Part shown: piece after piece, positions 1 through 7,515 of the stretch
Numbering within the stretch: position 1 is the stretch's first letter
Layout: every line of letters begins with the position of its first letter
Source: Bacillus sp. REN10
Lineage (GTDB): Bacteria > Bacillota > Bacilli > Bacillales > Domibacillaceae
DNA: 58,177 nt
Assembly (NCBI RefSeq): GCF_016820555.1
Contig: NZ_JADHDW010000011.1
Location: forward strand, 1 to 58,177
Direction of reading: 5' to 3'
The notes under the pieces: generated by a model
Databases searched by the model: none
What the model was told of the DNA's origin: nothing
What the model saw: only the letters and a program-made list of their open reading frames with translations
Made by a program: the position numbers and the translations under genes

Positions 1-270
1 AACATCACGTATCTACGTCCTGTACAGGCGTAGTAGATGGGCAGAACCGCCCCAGAGGGAGTTCGATTCTCCCTCTGTTGCTTACGGTGGCAGCAAGCCG
101 TTGAGAGACTTCTTGCGTCAAGACCACTGCTTCCGTATGGGAGCGTCAGTCCCCAAGACAGACGAGGGTGTTGTATACGCCTATGGACATCGTCCAGCTT
201 CTGATGTCTTGGGGATCGACAAGAAACCCCCACCTCAAAGTGCGAAGCAATAGGTGGGGGAGGTTCATAT
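1..270 (+). ncRNA. Structured RNA resembling a transposon guide RNA (omega/HEARO type), partial
   Basis: About 270 bases, GC-richer than the flanking AT-rich DNA, hold nested hairpins: CCTGTACAGG near 20-29, a 9-bp stem-loop with a tRNA T-arm-like loop at 52-78 (CAGAGGGAG / CTCCCTCTG), a long-range pair CCCCAAGACA (151-160) with TGTCTTGGGG (about 204-213), and a terminal hairpin CCCCCACCT / AGGTGGGGG at about 227-259 followed by AGGTTCAT. Compact GC-rich RNA ending in such a hairpin is typical of the right end or omega RNA of IS200/IS605 (TnpB) elements and of HEARO RNAs that guide IscB/IsrB. I favour HEARO because of its length and the GGTGGCAGCAAGCC core near 85-98, but from memory only. 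No IscB or TnpB coding sequence follows. One frame is open through bases 2-253, but its translation matches no family I know. The left end may be cut by the window. Confidence 0.45.
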
Positions 271-322
271 GCTCAAAAGGCTTTAAATCGTTACTGGATA
301 AGCAATTAAGTAAATAACTCTT

Positions 323-559
323 TTGGATTCGTTTATGGGAATAGGGGACGTTGTAGAACTATATATATTTGAAGAAGGACGACACGGTTATCCTTTATCA
401 TATAATTATCCAGAAGAGGCTAGAACGATAAATCTTTTTAAAAAAACTTATAAAGATCAATACGGTGAATATCAATTAGACTCAACGAAATGGAAAGAAG
501 AGCTTTCGAGACGTACTATTGCATCAAAACGAAGCATTACCACATTCGTTAAATACTAG
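323..559 (+). CDS. Hypothetical protein, 78 aa, possibly a gene fragment
   Basis: I do not recognise this protein. It is charged, with an aromatic N-terminal half (GIGDVVELYIFEEGRHGYP) and a lysine/arginine-rich C-terminal half, and has no signal peptide or membrane segment. The start would be TTG at 323, with no convincing ribosome binding site; an in-frame stop lies 12 bases upstream. Codon use is AT-rich, unlike the RNA element just before it. The weak start, the isolation and the neighbouring mobile-element-like RNA make a decayed C-terminal remnant as likely as a functional gene. Confidence 0.35.
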   Translation: MDSFMGIGDVVELYIFEEGRHGYPLSYNYPEEARTINLFKKTYKDQYGEYQLDSTKWKEELSRRTIASKRSITTFVKY

Positions 560-673
560 TGATTTGCTGATCTCAAGGTAATGGGTGCTTTAATTGAATA
601 AATAAATTCATTCATGAATTAAATGATAGACATCAACCAGCTTTCAAAAAAACTTTTTTAAATTAAAAAACTA

Positions 674-702
674 TTGATCTTAAATGATTTTTATTGTATA
701 AT
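674..702 (+). promoter_or_regulatory. SigA-type promoter of tRNA-Gly
   Basis: TTGATC, a 17-base spacer, and TATAAT, with the predicted transcript start about 27 bases before the tRNA. The preceding stretch 560-673 is AT-rich and I see nothing else in it. Confidence 0.6.
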
Positions 703-735
703 ATTAAATGTTCAGTTAAGAGAAATAAGTTTTAA

Positions 736-809
736 GCGGGTGTAGTTTAATGGTAAAACCTCAGCCTTCCAAGCTGATGTCGTGAGTTCGATTCTCATCA
801 CCCGCTCCA
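736..809 (+). tRNA. tRNA-Gly (anticodon UCC)
   Basis: A complete cloverleaf. The acceptor stem GCGGGTG pairs with CACCCGC, there is a normal D arm with TAGTTTAATGGTA, the anticodon loop CTTCCAA carries TCC, the T arm contains GTTCGATTC, the discriminator base is T, and the CCA end is genomically encoded. It reads GGA and, by wobble, GGG glycine codons. It is a single tRNA gene followed directly by a strong terminator, so it is a monocistronic unit next to queG, itself a tRNA-modification gene. Confidence 0.98.
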
Positions 810-823
810 TACATATTGTTGCT

Positions 824-865
824 AACGCAATATTTTATTCTGTAGAATAAAATGTTGCGTTTTTT
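824..865 (+). terminator. Terminator of tRNA-Gly
   Basis: Long stem AACGCAA-ATTTTATTC / GAATAAAAT-TTGCGTT with a 4-base loop and a T run. Confidence 0.85.
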
Positions 866-922
866 ACTGTTGTGTGGAATAATGCCTTAGCAAATTAATC
901 CTTCTCTGAAAGGAGAAACAAT

Positions 923-2056
923 ATGAATTACGATGTATTAAAACAAGAAATTATTGATTATAGTCGAGAGATTGGTATAGATAAAATTGGATTTACATCT
1001 GCTGAGCCATTTGTGGAGTTAAAGGATCGGTTAATCCGCCAGCAGGAGTTGGATTATGCTTCCGGGTTTGAAGAGAAGGATATTGACAAACGAGTCGATC
1101 CTGCGAAAATTTTTGATCAGCCTCGTTCCATTATTGCCATTGCTTTAGCGTATCCTTCTAAAATGAAGGAGGTTGTGAAGGGAAAGAGGGGAGAAAGACG
1201 AGGAGTGTTTTGCCGGGCGTCTTGGGGAGAGGATTATCACACTGTTTTGCGTGATCGCCTTAGTAAATTAGAAGCTTTTATCTTATCTAAAGTGCCGGAA
1301 GCTCGTTTTCGTTCAATGGTGGATACGGGAGAATTAGTCGATCGAGCGGTGGCTGAGCGGGCAGGGATTGGCTGGAGCGGGAAGAATTGTTCGATTATTA
1401 CGCCTGAATTTGGATCGTATGTTTATTTAGGAGAGATGATCACGAACTTGCCATTGAAGCCAGATCAGCCCATCGAAGAGCGATGCGGAAGTTGTACGAA
1501 ATGTATAGATGCTTGTCCGACGGGAGCGCTAGTGCAGGGAGGGCAGTTAAATTCAAAGCGTTGTATTGCATTTTTAACACAAACGAAGGATTTTCTGCCT
1601 GAGGAATTTCGGGATCATTTAGGAAACCGTTTATACGGCTGCGATACATGTCAGGCGGTTTGTCCAGAAAATAAAGGAATGGATTTTCATTTTCATGAGG
1701 AAATGGAGCCTGCAAGTGAGGAAGTAAAGCCGTTGCTTGAGCCATTACTTCAAATAAGCAATAAAGAGTTTCAGGCGCGTTTTGGTTATATGTCTGGTTC
1801 GTGGCGAGGGAAAAAGCCGATACAGCGAAATGCGGTGATTGCTTTAGCTCACTTTAAAGAAGCATCAGCCTTGCCTAGTTTAATTCAAGTGTTGATGAAA
1901 GACGTGCGTCCAGTGATGAGAGGAACAGCGGCTTGGACAATTGCGAAAATAGGAGGGCTTGAGGCAAAAGAAGCGCTCTTAACAGCCAAAGAAAAAGAAA
2001 CGGATTGGGAAGTAATGAAAGAAATCGAGCAGGGCTTAGCTTTCATGAATCAATAA
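923..2056 (+). CDS. queG: Epoxyqueuosine reductase QueG
   Basis: Catalyses the last step of queuosine synthesis, the cobalamin-dependent reduction of epoxyqueuosine to queuosine in the wobble base of GUN-decoding tRNAs. It is a cytoplasmic iron-sulfur protein. The N-terminal half is the cobalamin-binding part; MVDTGELVDRAVAERAG carries the expected catalytic Asp at residue 134. Two 4Fe-4S clusters follow, CGSCTKCIDACP at about residues 188-199 and CDTCQAVCP at about 240-248. The C-terminal 80 residues form HEAT-like repeats for tRNA contact. At 377 aa it has the family length. The ATG follows a good GAAAGGAG site. In B. subtilis the orthologue is yhbA, next to yhbB and cspR, and the same order is kept here. 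Confidence 0.96.
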   Translation: MNYDVLKQEIIDYSREIGIDKIGFTSAEPFVELKDRLIRQQELDYASGFEEKDIDKRVDPAKIFDQPRSIIAIALAYPSKMKEVVKGKRGERRGVFCRASWGEDYHTVLRDRLSKLEAFILSKVPEARFRSMVDTGELVDRAVAERAGIGWSGKNCSIITPEFGSYVYLGEMITNLPLKPDQPIEERCGSCTKCIDACPTGALVQGGQLNSKRCIAFLTQTKDFLPEEFRDHLGNRLYGCDTCQAVCPENKGMDFHFHEEMEPASEEVKPLLEPLLQISNKEFQARFGYMSGSWRGKKPIQRNAVIALAHFKEASALPSLIQVLMKDVRPVMRGTAAWTIAKIGGLEAKEALLTAKEKETDWEVMKEIEQGLAFMNQ

Positions 2057-2128
2057 TAACCATCCCTCTTTCATGCATATGCTTATACTAACAGCGGAAA
2101 ACGTGCTTGAAAAAGGGAGGCGCTATAT

Positions 2129-2992
2129 ATGTATCAACAGCTTCAATATAGACTAGAACAGCGCTTGAATTATCTTTTAGACGATCGAATTTCTTGCAAG
2201 GATGAAAAGATTGTGCGAAAGAAGCAGTTGTTACAGGCACGGCATTGTCAGCTTTTAAAAGTGAAAGCGTCAGGTAAAGTGCTGTTTGAAGATCAGGATG
2301 AAATTCAATATAAAGTCCATTTGAAATATTTAATGAAGCAAAACGATTATGTATATATAGAGGAAGAAGTGGAGCATCGCGTCGCTGTAAAAGATAAAAA
2401 AGAAGTGATCGACGACCGAGAGAAGCCGTTCCTTTCTGAAGTGATCCCTATAGAACAATTAGTAGTAGATGGTCGCTACGAGGAGGAAAGAGGGGCGTCT
2501 TTTCAGTATGATCGAATACAAGCAGTACAATATGCAGAGCGCTGGTGGAATAGCTATAATCCGGCTTATCCGAAGTTTTCTGTGGATTGTACGAATTATA
2601 TTTCGCAATGTTTGCGGGCTGGAGGCGCACCGATGCGCGGCCATCCTCATCAAGGAAAGGGATGGTGGATAGGGGGGAAAAGCTGGAGCTATAGCTGGTC
2701 TGTCGCCCATGCTCTTCGCTGGTTTTTACCTTCATCGACAATCGGTTTAAGAGCAACGGAAGTCAGCAGTCCAGATCAGCTTCAGCCTGGTGATGTCATT
2801 TGTATTGATTTTCAAGGAGATGGACGATTTGATCATACTGTGTTTGTCATCGCCCAAGATCGTGAAGGGATGCCGCTTGTTAACGCTCATACGGCCAATA
2901 GCCGAATGCGTTATTGGAGTTATGAAGATTCCACGGCTTACACGGAGAATATTCAATATAAATTTATGAAGATCCTCGATGATCAAGCTTAA
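2129..2992 (+). CDS. yhbB: YhbB-like protein with amidase domain
   Basis: A 287-aa protein whose C-terminal half (from about residue 130) matches the putative amidase_6 domain found in Bacillus. It has AVQYAERWWNSYNP, then DCTNYISQCLRAGG with the likely nucleophilic Cys, and later FDHTVFVI with the likely His, the Cys/His pattern of NlpC/P60-like cell-wall hydrolases. The N-terminal 110 residues are charged and of unknown function. No signal peptide is visible, so a mother-cell or cytoplasmic location is possible. The ATG follows AAAGGGAGG. It lies between queG and trmL as in B. subtilis. The enzymatic activity is inferred from the domain, not known. Confidence 0.85.
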   Translation: MYQQLQYRLEQRLNYLLDDRISCKDEKIVRKKQLLQARHCQLLKVKASGKVLFEDQDEIQYKVHLKYLMKQNDYVYIEEEVEHRVAVKDKKEVIDDREKPFLSEVIPIEQLVVDGRYEEERGASFQYDRIQAVQYAERWWNSYNPAYPKFSVDCTNYISQCLRAGGAPMRGHPHQGKGWWIGGKSWSYSWSVAHALRWFLPSSTIGLRATEVSSPDQLQPGDVICIDFQGDGRFDHTVFVIAQDREGMPLVNAHTANSRMRYWSYEDSTAYTENIQYKFMKILDDQA

Positions 2993-3054
2993 TAATTGAT
3001 CAATCAGTGGTATAATAAACTATTGGTTACAGTTTAAATAGGAGTTGAAGAATT

Positions 3055-3528
3055 TTGTCTATTAATGTCGTGCTATACCAACCTGAAATTCCAGCGAATA
3101 CAGGTAATATTGCGAGAACTTGCGCAGCTACCGATACAACCCTTCATTTAATTCGCCCGCTCGGATTTTCTACAGATGATAAGATGCTTAGAAGAGCAGG
3201 GCTTGATTACTGGCAGTTTGTGAATGTCGTTTATTACGATTCGCTAGAAGAATTTTTTGAGAAAAATGCGAACGGAGAGTTTTATTATTTAACGAAGTTC
3301 GGTGAAAAACATCATGCTTCTTTCGATTATAGCGATCAAGAAAAAGATCACTTTTTCATTTTTGGAAAAGAGACAACCGGCCTGCCGAAAGATGTGATTG
3401 CTGTCAATAAAGAACGTTGTTTACGCATTCCGATGAATGATAACGTGCGCTCGTTAAATTTATCGAATACAGCAGCCATTCTCGTATACGAAGCTCTGCG
3501 TCAACAGCAGTTTTTACATTTGAAATAA
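3055..3528 (+). CDS. trmL: tRNA (cytidine/uridine-34 2'-O)-methyltransferase TrmL
   Basis: A SPOUT-fold methyltransferase that 2'-O-methylates the wobble nucleotide of tRNA-Leu isoacceptors using S-adenosylmethionine (cspR in B. subtilis). The N terminus INVVLYQPEIPANTGNIART and the knotted SAM-binding C terminus (FGKETTGLP and IPMNDNVRSLNLSNTAAI) are diagnostic. Its 157 aa is the family size and the protein acts as a dimer. The start is TTG at 3055, placed 7-8 bases after TAGGAG; no ATG lies in a suitable position. It has its own terminator downstream. With queG and tRNA-Gly it forms a small tRNA-related cluster. Confidence 0.95.
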   Translation: MSINVVLYQPEIPANTGNIARTCAATDTTLHLIRPLGFSTDDKMLRRAGLDYWQFVNVVYYDSLEEFFEKNANGEFYYLTKFGEKHHASFDYSDQEKDHFFIFGKETTGLPKDVIAVNKERCLRIPMNDNVRSLNLSNTAAILVYEALRQQQFLHLK

Positions 3529-3550
3529 TCTAATGTTCATTTAGGAAACG

Positions 3551-3594
3551 GAAAGAAAATGAAAGAGAATATCATTTTCTTTCTGTTTTCTTTT
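3551..3594 (+). terminator. Terminator of trmL
   Basis: Twelve-base stem GAAAGAAAATGA / TCATTTTCTTTC followed by a T-rich tail. Confidence 0.7.
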
Positions 3595-3636
3595 GTAAAA
3601 AAGAATGCACTTAATTAGCAAAGTTCTATAACGAGC

Positions 3637-3687
3637 AAGGGCTGTCCAAAGATCAGTATTTACTGATTTTCTGGACAGCCCTTTTTT
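3637..3687 (+). terminator. Second forward terminator between trmL and prkA
   Basis: AAGGGCTGTCCA pairs with TGGACAGCCCTT around an inner hairpin, followed by TTTTTT. It reads forward and abuts the stop of the small reverse gene at 3689-3778. Confidence 0.65.
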
Positions 3688-3688
3688 A

Positions 3689-3778
3689 TTATTTTACCCC
3701 AGGTTTGTCATTGTATCCGGCAGTAAAGATTGCGCTAAGGAAAGCTCCCATAACACCTAAAATTAGTAATAGTCTCAT
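3689..3778 (-). CDS. Small single-span membrane peptide, 29 aa
   Basis: A short reverse-strand ORF that starts MRLLLILGVMGAFLSAIFTA and ends with a polar tail GYNDKPGVK. The ATG is preceded by AAAGGGGT at good spacing. Residues 2-20 form one hydrophobic membrane segment. No function can be assigned. The clear ribosome binding site and clean hydrophobic/polar layout argue for a real gene; conservation in relatives would settle it. It occupies most of the otherwise empty 440-base gap between trmL and prkA. Confidence 0.55.
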   Translation of the reverse strand: MRLLLILGVMGAFLSAIFTAGYNDKPGVK

Positions 3779-3970
3779 CGTTATGTACCCCTTTCAATCA
3801 TTTATTTCATACACAGTATCTTTATTATATCTTAAAGTAAAGCTGATGGAAACCGAACTTTTTTCAATTTATTGATATCTCTGTGTCAGGGCTTTTCCTT
3901 AGCATGTTCAAGCATGTACGAGCATAAGCTTTATTAATCGTTCTCTAATCACACTAAACGGGGGGTCAAT

Positions 3971-5866
3971 ATGGATATTTTAAAGAAAATTGAACAATAC
4001 CGGGAAGAAGAGGAGCAGCTAAAGTGGGAAGGCACTTTTGAAGAATATTTAAATATTGTCAAGAAAAAGCCGTGGGTTGCTCAGTCTGCTCATTCACGAG
4101 TGTATCATATGATTAAAGATCAAGGTGTAGAAGAAGAGAATGATGCAAGGCGGTACAGTTTTTTCAGCAATGAACTGTATGGATTAGAAGAAGCGCTAGA
4201 GCGGCTTGTAGAAGAATATTTTCATCCAGCTGCGAAAAGACTTGATGTTCGTAAACGTATTTTGTTATTGATGGGGCCGGTTAGTGGAGGGAAATCGACC
4301 TTAGTTGCTATGCTGAAAAAAGGGTTGGAGGCTTATTCGCGAACGGAGAGAGGCGCCGTGTATGCCATTAAAGGCTGTCCGATGCATGAAGATCCGCTGC
4401 ATCTTATTCCAAAGCATTTAAGAGAAGATTTCTATCGTGAATTCGGAATTCGCGTGGAAGGAAGTCTGTCGCCATTAAACACAATGAGATTACAAGAGGA
4501 ATACGGTGGTCGAATTGAGGATGTCCTTGTGGAAAGAATCTTTTTCTCTGAGGATAAGCGGGTAGGGGTGGGCACGTTCAGTCCATCTGATCCGAAGTCT
4601 CAAGATATTGCTGATTTAACGGGGAGTATTGACTTTTCAACGATTGCCGAGTATGGATCAGAATCGGATCCTAGGGCGTACCGTTTCGATGGAGAGCTGA
4701 ATAAAGCCAATCGGGGATTAATGGAGTTTCAGGAGATGTTAAAGTGCGATGAGAAATTTCTTTGGCATCTGCTTTCGCTAACGCAAGAAGGAAACTTTAA
4801 AGCTGGGCGATTTGCTTTAATTAGTGCGGATGAAATGATTGTCGCTCACACGAATGAAACAGAATATCGTTCATTTATTGCGAATAAGAAGAATGAAGCG
4901 CTTCATTCACGGATTATCGTGATGCCAATTCCTTATAATTTGAAACTATCTCAAGAAGAAAGAATTTATGAAAAAATGATTCGGGAAAGTGATGTAGCTG
5001 ATGTGCATATTGCCCCGCATACGTTGAAGGTAGCTGCGATGTTTACGATTTTGACTCGTTTGAAGGAACCTAAACGAGGAGACATTGACTTAATTAAGAA
5101 AATGCGGCTATATGATGGAGAGAGCGTCGAAGGGTTTAATACAGCTGATGTCGAGCAATTGAAAAAAGAGTATCAAGATGAAGGAATGAGCGGTATTGAT
5201 CCTCGTTATGTCATCAACCGAATTTCTTCTACCATCATTCGCAAGGAAGTGCCATCGATTAATGCGCTTGATGTATTGCGCTCATTGAAAGAAGGCCTGG
5301 ATCAGCACCCGTCGATTACGAATGAACTGAGAGAAAAATATTTAAACTTCATTTCAGTCGCGCGTAAAGAATATGACAGTATTGCCAAAAAAGAAGTGCA
5401 GAAAGCATTTGTCTACTCGTATGAAGAGTCGGCTAAGACGCTAATGGATAATTATTTAGATAATGTCGAGGCTTATTGCAATAAGTCAAAGCTTCATGAT
5501 CAATTAACAGGAGAAGAAATCAGCCCGGATGAAAAACTGATGCGTTCTATTGAAGAACAAATTGGCATATCGGAAAATGCCAAAAAAGCGTTCCGTGAAG
5601 AAATTTTGATTCGCATTTCTGCCTTTGCGAGAAAAGGAAAGAGGTTTGACTACCATTCCCATGATCGCTTACGTGAAGCGATCCAGAAGAAATTATTTGC
5701 CGACTTAAAAGACATCGTAAAAATTACAACTTCAACGAAAACGCCAGATGAGCAGCAATTAAAGAAAATTAATGAAGTCGTTGCTCGCTTAATTGATGAT
5801 CACGGCTACAATTCAGTCTCGGCGAATGAACTTTTACGATATGTTGGCAGTCTGTTAAACAGATAG
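3971..5866 (+). CDS. prkA: PrkA serine protein kinase / AAA+ sporulation protein
   Basis: A 631-aa PrkA orthologue. The N-terminal AAA+ domain has Walker A GPVSGGKST at about residues 102-110, and the C-terminal region corresponds to the PrkA kinase-like domain. In Bacillus it is expressed in the mother cell under SigE and takes part in sporulation; both kinase and Lon-like protease activities have been reported for the family. Length and layout are normal. The ATG follows a very purine-rich AAACGGGGGGT. yhbH lies downstream as in B. subtilis. In enterobacteria the equivalents yeaG and yeaH are also paired, and together with SpoVR (encoded here at 21823-23232) they form a recurring functional trio. 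Confidence 0.96.
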   Translation: MDILKKIEQYREEEEQLKWEGTFEEYLNIVKKKPWVAQSAHSRVYHMIKDQGVEEENDARRYSFFSNELYGLEEALERLVEEYFHPAAKRLDVRKRILLLMGPVSGGKSTLVAMLKKGLEAYSRTERGAVYAIKGCPMHEDPLHLIPKHLREDFYREFGIRVEGSLSPLNTMRLQEEYGGRIEDVLVERIFFSEDKRVGVGTFSPSDPKSQDIADLTGSIDFSTIAEYGSESDPRAYRFDGELNKANRGLMEFQEMLKCDEKFLWHLLSLTQEGNFKAGRFALISADEMIVAHTNETEYRSFIANKKNEALHSRIIVMPIPYNLKLSQEERIYEKMIRESDVADVHIAPHTLKVAAMFTILTRLKEPKRGDIDLIKKMRLYDGESVEGFNTADVEQLKKEYQDEGMSGIDPRYVINRISSTIIRKEVPSINALDVLRSLKEGLDQHPSITNELREKYLNFISVARKEYDSIAKKEVQKAFVYSYEESAKTLMDNYLDNVEAYCNKSKLHDQLTGEEISPDEKLMRSIEEQIGISENAKKAFREEILIRISAFARKGKRFDYHSHDRLREAIQKKLFADLKDIVKITTSTKTPDEQQLKKINEVVARLIDDHGYNSVSANELLRYVGSLLNR

Positions 5867-5873
5867 GAAAGAA

Positions 5874-5906
5874 AGAGGCAGCCAACGATTGGCCGCCCTC
5901 TTTTTT
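5874..5906 (+). terminator. Terminator of prkA
   Basis: AGAGG-GCC / GGC-CCTCT stem with a small internal loop, followed by a T run. Confidence 0.65.
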
Positions 5907-5936
5907 CCTTTTTATTGAATAGCTTTGATCGTTAGT

Positions 5937-6110
5937 TCATTCTTTGTTCTGATCTTGTTTTTTAAACTGAACTGGATCAGGCTGTCTTTTATTTTGCTTG
6001 AGTTGTTGATTGGTACGCTGGCGTTCCATCTGTTTACCGAGCAACTTCATTTCTTCTAAATCAGTAGCCATCGAACCATTCATTGTATTTAAGTCTTTTT
6101 TATTAGTCAT
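5937..6110 (-). CDS. Small hydrophilic protein, 57 aa
   Basis: Reverse ORF starting MTNKKDLNTMNGSMATDLEE with a Lys/Gln-rich C-terminal half (QRTNQQLKQNKRQ) and no hydrophobic segment. The ATG is preceded by CGAGGTGACACTTA, a usable GAGGTG ribosome binding site. Composition resembles small spore-associated Bacillus proteins, but it has no GPR cleavage motif and I cannot place it in a family. It sits between the convergent prkA terminator and the divergent yhbH start, in a prkA-yhbH gap of about 330 bases. Confidence 0.5.
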   Translation of the reverse strand: MTNKKDLNTMNGSMATDLEEMKLLGKQMERQRTNQQLKQNKRQPDPVQFKKQDQNKE

Positions 6111-6197
6111 TAAGTGTCACCTCGTTTATTTATGTCATACCCTATTATCAATGAATTAAACCAATGGATAGAGTACTTGTAAGAAGGGAGATTTATG

Positions 6198-7340
6198 ATG
6201 AGTGAAAATTACCATATTTCCCGGGAAAATTGGTCTCTTCATCGTAAAGGCTATGATGATCAGAAGAGACATAAGGATAAAGTACAAGAAGCAATTCGCA
6301 AAAACCTCCCTGATTTAGTGACAGAAGAAAGTATTATTATGTCCAATGGAGAAGAGATGATTAAAATTCCCATTCGATCATTGGATGAGTACAAAATCCG
6401 CTACAATTATGATAAGAATAAACATGTCGGCCAAGGGGACGGAGACAGTCAAATTGGGGATGTTGTGGCTCGGGATGGCAGTTCGGCAGAAGGTCCGGGA
6501 AAAGGAAGCGGAGCAGGCGATCAAGCAGGGCAGGACTATTACGAAGCAGAAGTATCGTTTATGGAGCTTGAAAAGGCCTTTTTTAGCGAGCTAGCCCTTC
6601 CGAACTTAATGCAAAAAGAACAAGCTCCATTTACAGTAGAGGATATCGAATTCAATGATATTCGGAAAACAGGTCTGATGGGCAATGTCGATAAAAAGAA
6701 AACTTTAATGAGTGCATTCAAACGAAATGCCCTTACAGGCGAACCGAAATTTCATCCGATTTTTCCTGAAGATTTGAAGTTTCGAACGTGGAATGAAATT
6801 GAAAAGCCAGATTCACGAGCTGTCGTGTTAGCGATGATGGATACAAGCGGCTCGATGGGAGTATGGGAAAAGTATATGGCGAGAAGCTTCTTTTTTTGGA
6901 TGGTTCGCTTTTTGAGAACTAAGTATGAAACGGTGGAAATTGAATTCATTGCGCATCATACGGAAGCCAAAGTTGTGGATGAAGAGCACTTTTTTTCGAA
7001 AGGTGAAAGCGGTGGGACGATTTGCTCTTCCGTGTACCGGAAAGCGCTGGAGTTGATTGACGAAAAATATGATCCGAACCGCTACAATATTTATCCGTTC
7101 CATTTCTCAGATGGTGACAATCTTTCTTCTGACAATGCTCGCTGTGTCAAGCTGGTTGAAGAGCTAATGAACAAAGCTAATATATTCGGTTATGGTGAAG
7201 TCAATCAATATAACCGCAATAGCACGTTAATGACTGCCTATAAAAATATTAAAAATGAAAAATTCCACTATTACATTTTGCGGCAAAAAGCAGATGTCTT
7301 TTATGCGATGAAGAAGTTTTTTGCTAAAGAGGAGTTATAA
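6198..7340 (+). CDS. yhbH: YhbH, DUF444 / von Willebrand A-like sporulation protein
   Basis: A DUF444 (UPF0229) protein of 380 aa. The N-terminal [20 protein letters not shown] and the central Gly/Asp-rich linker ([11 protein letters not shown]) are family hallmarks. The second half is a VWA-like fold with the metal-binding MIDAS signature DTSGSMG at about residue 215. It is the B. subtilis YhbH / E. coli YeaH counterpart, co-occurring with PrkA and needed for normal sporulation; biochemistry is unknown. Two adjacent ATGs exist (6195 and 6198); the second has the better 7-base spacing from AAGGGAG. The family is soluble and cytoplasmic. Confidence 0.94.
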   Translation: MSENYHISRENWSLHRKGYDDQKRHKDKVQEAIRKNLPDLVTEESIIMSNGEEMIKIPIRSLDEYKIRYNYDKNKHVGQGDGDSQIGDVVARDGSSAEGPGKGSGAGDQAGQDYYEAEVSFMELEKAFFSELALPNLMQKEQAPFTVEDIEFNDIRKTGLMGNVDKKKTLMSAFKRNALTGEPKFHPIFPEDLKFRTWNEIEKPDSRAVVLAMMDTSGSMGVWEKYMARSFFFWMVRFLRTKYETVEIEFIAHHTEAKVVDEEHFFSKGESGGTICSSVYRKALELIDEKYDPNRYNIYPFHFSDGDNLSSDNARCVKLVEELMNKANIFGYGEVNQYNRNSTLMTAYKNIKNEKFHYYILRQKADVFYAMKKFFAKEEL

Positions 7341-7346
7341 GATAGA

Positions 7347-7381
7347 ATCTCCGCCTCATTCTTGGGTGGAGATATTTTTTT
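7347..7381 (+). terminator. Terminator of yhbH
   Basis: ATCTCC-CC / GG-GGAGAT stem followed by seven Ts. Confidence 0.75.
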
Positions 7382-7467
7382 GAGTTGTTTTCCAAGTAAG
7401 GAAAAAAAGAATTAGTGATATAATCACGTTTACATATCTCTAAGGAGCTTAGTTATATCGAATAAGT

Positions 7468-7502
7468 AAAAAAGCTGTGACAACGTGTCAACAGCTTTTT
7501 TG
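7468..7502 (-). terminator. Bidirectional terminator downstream of the TPP enzyme
   Basis: AAAAGCTGT-GACA / TGTC-ACAGCTTTT palindrome with T runs on both strands. It mainly ends the reverse-strand gene at 7516-9195. Confidence 0.75.
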
Positions 7503-7515
7503 GATGTGCTAGGAA

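Noticed and set aside
2-253. An open frame of 83 codons across the left-edge RNA element
   Set aside because: Its translation (Arg/Pro/Ser-rich, no family resemblance) lacks a TnpB zinc finger or IscB motif, and the bases are better explained by RNA secondary structure. Kept only as a remark.
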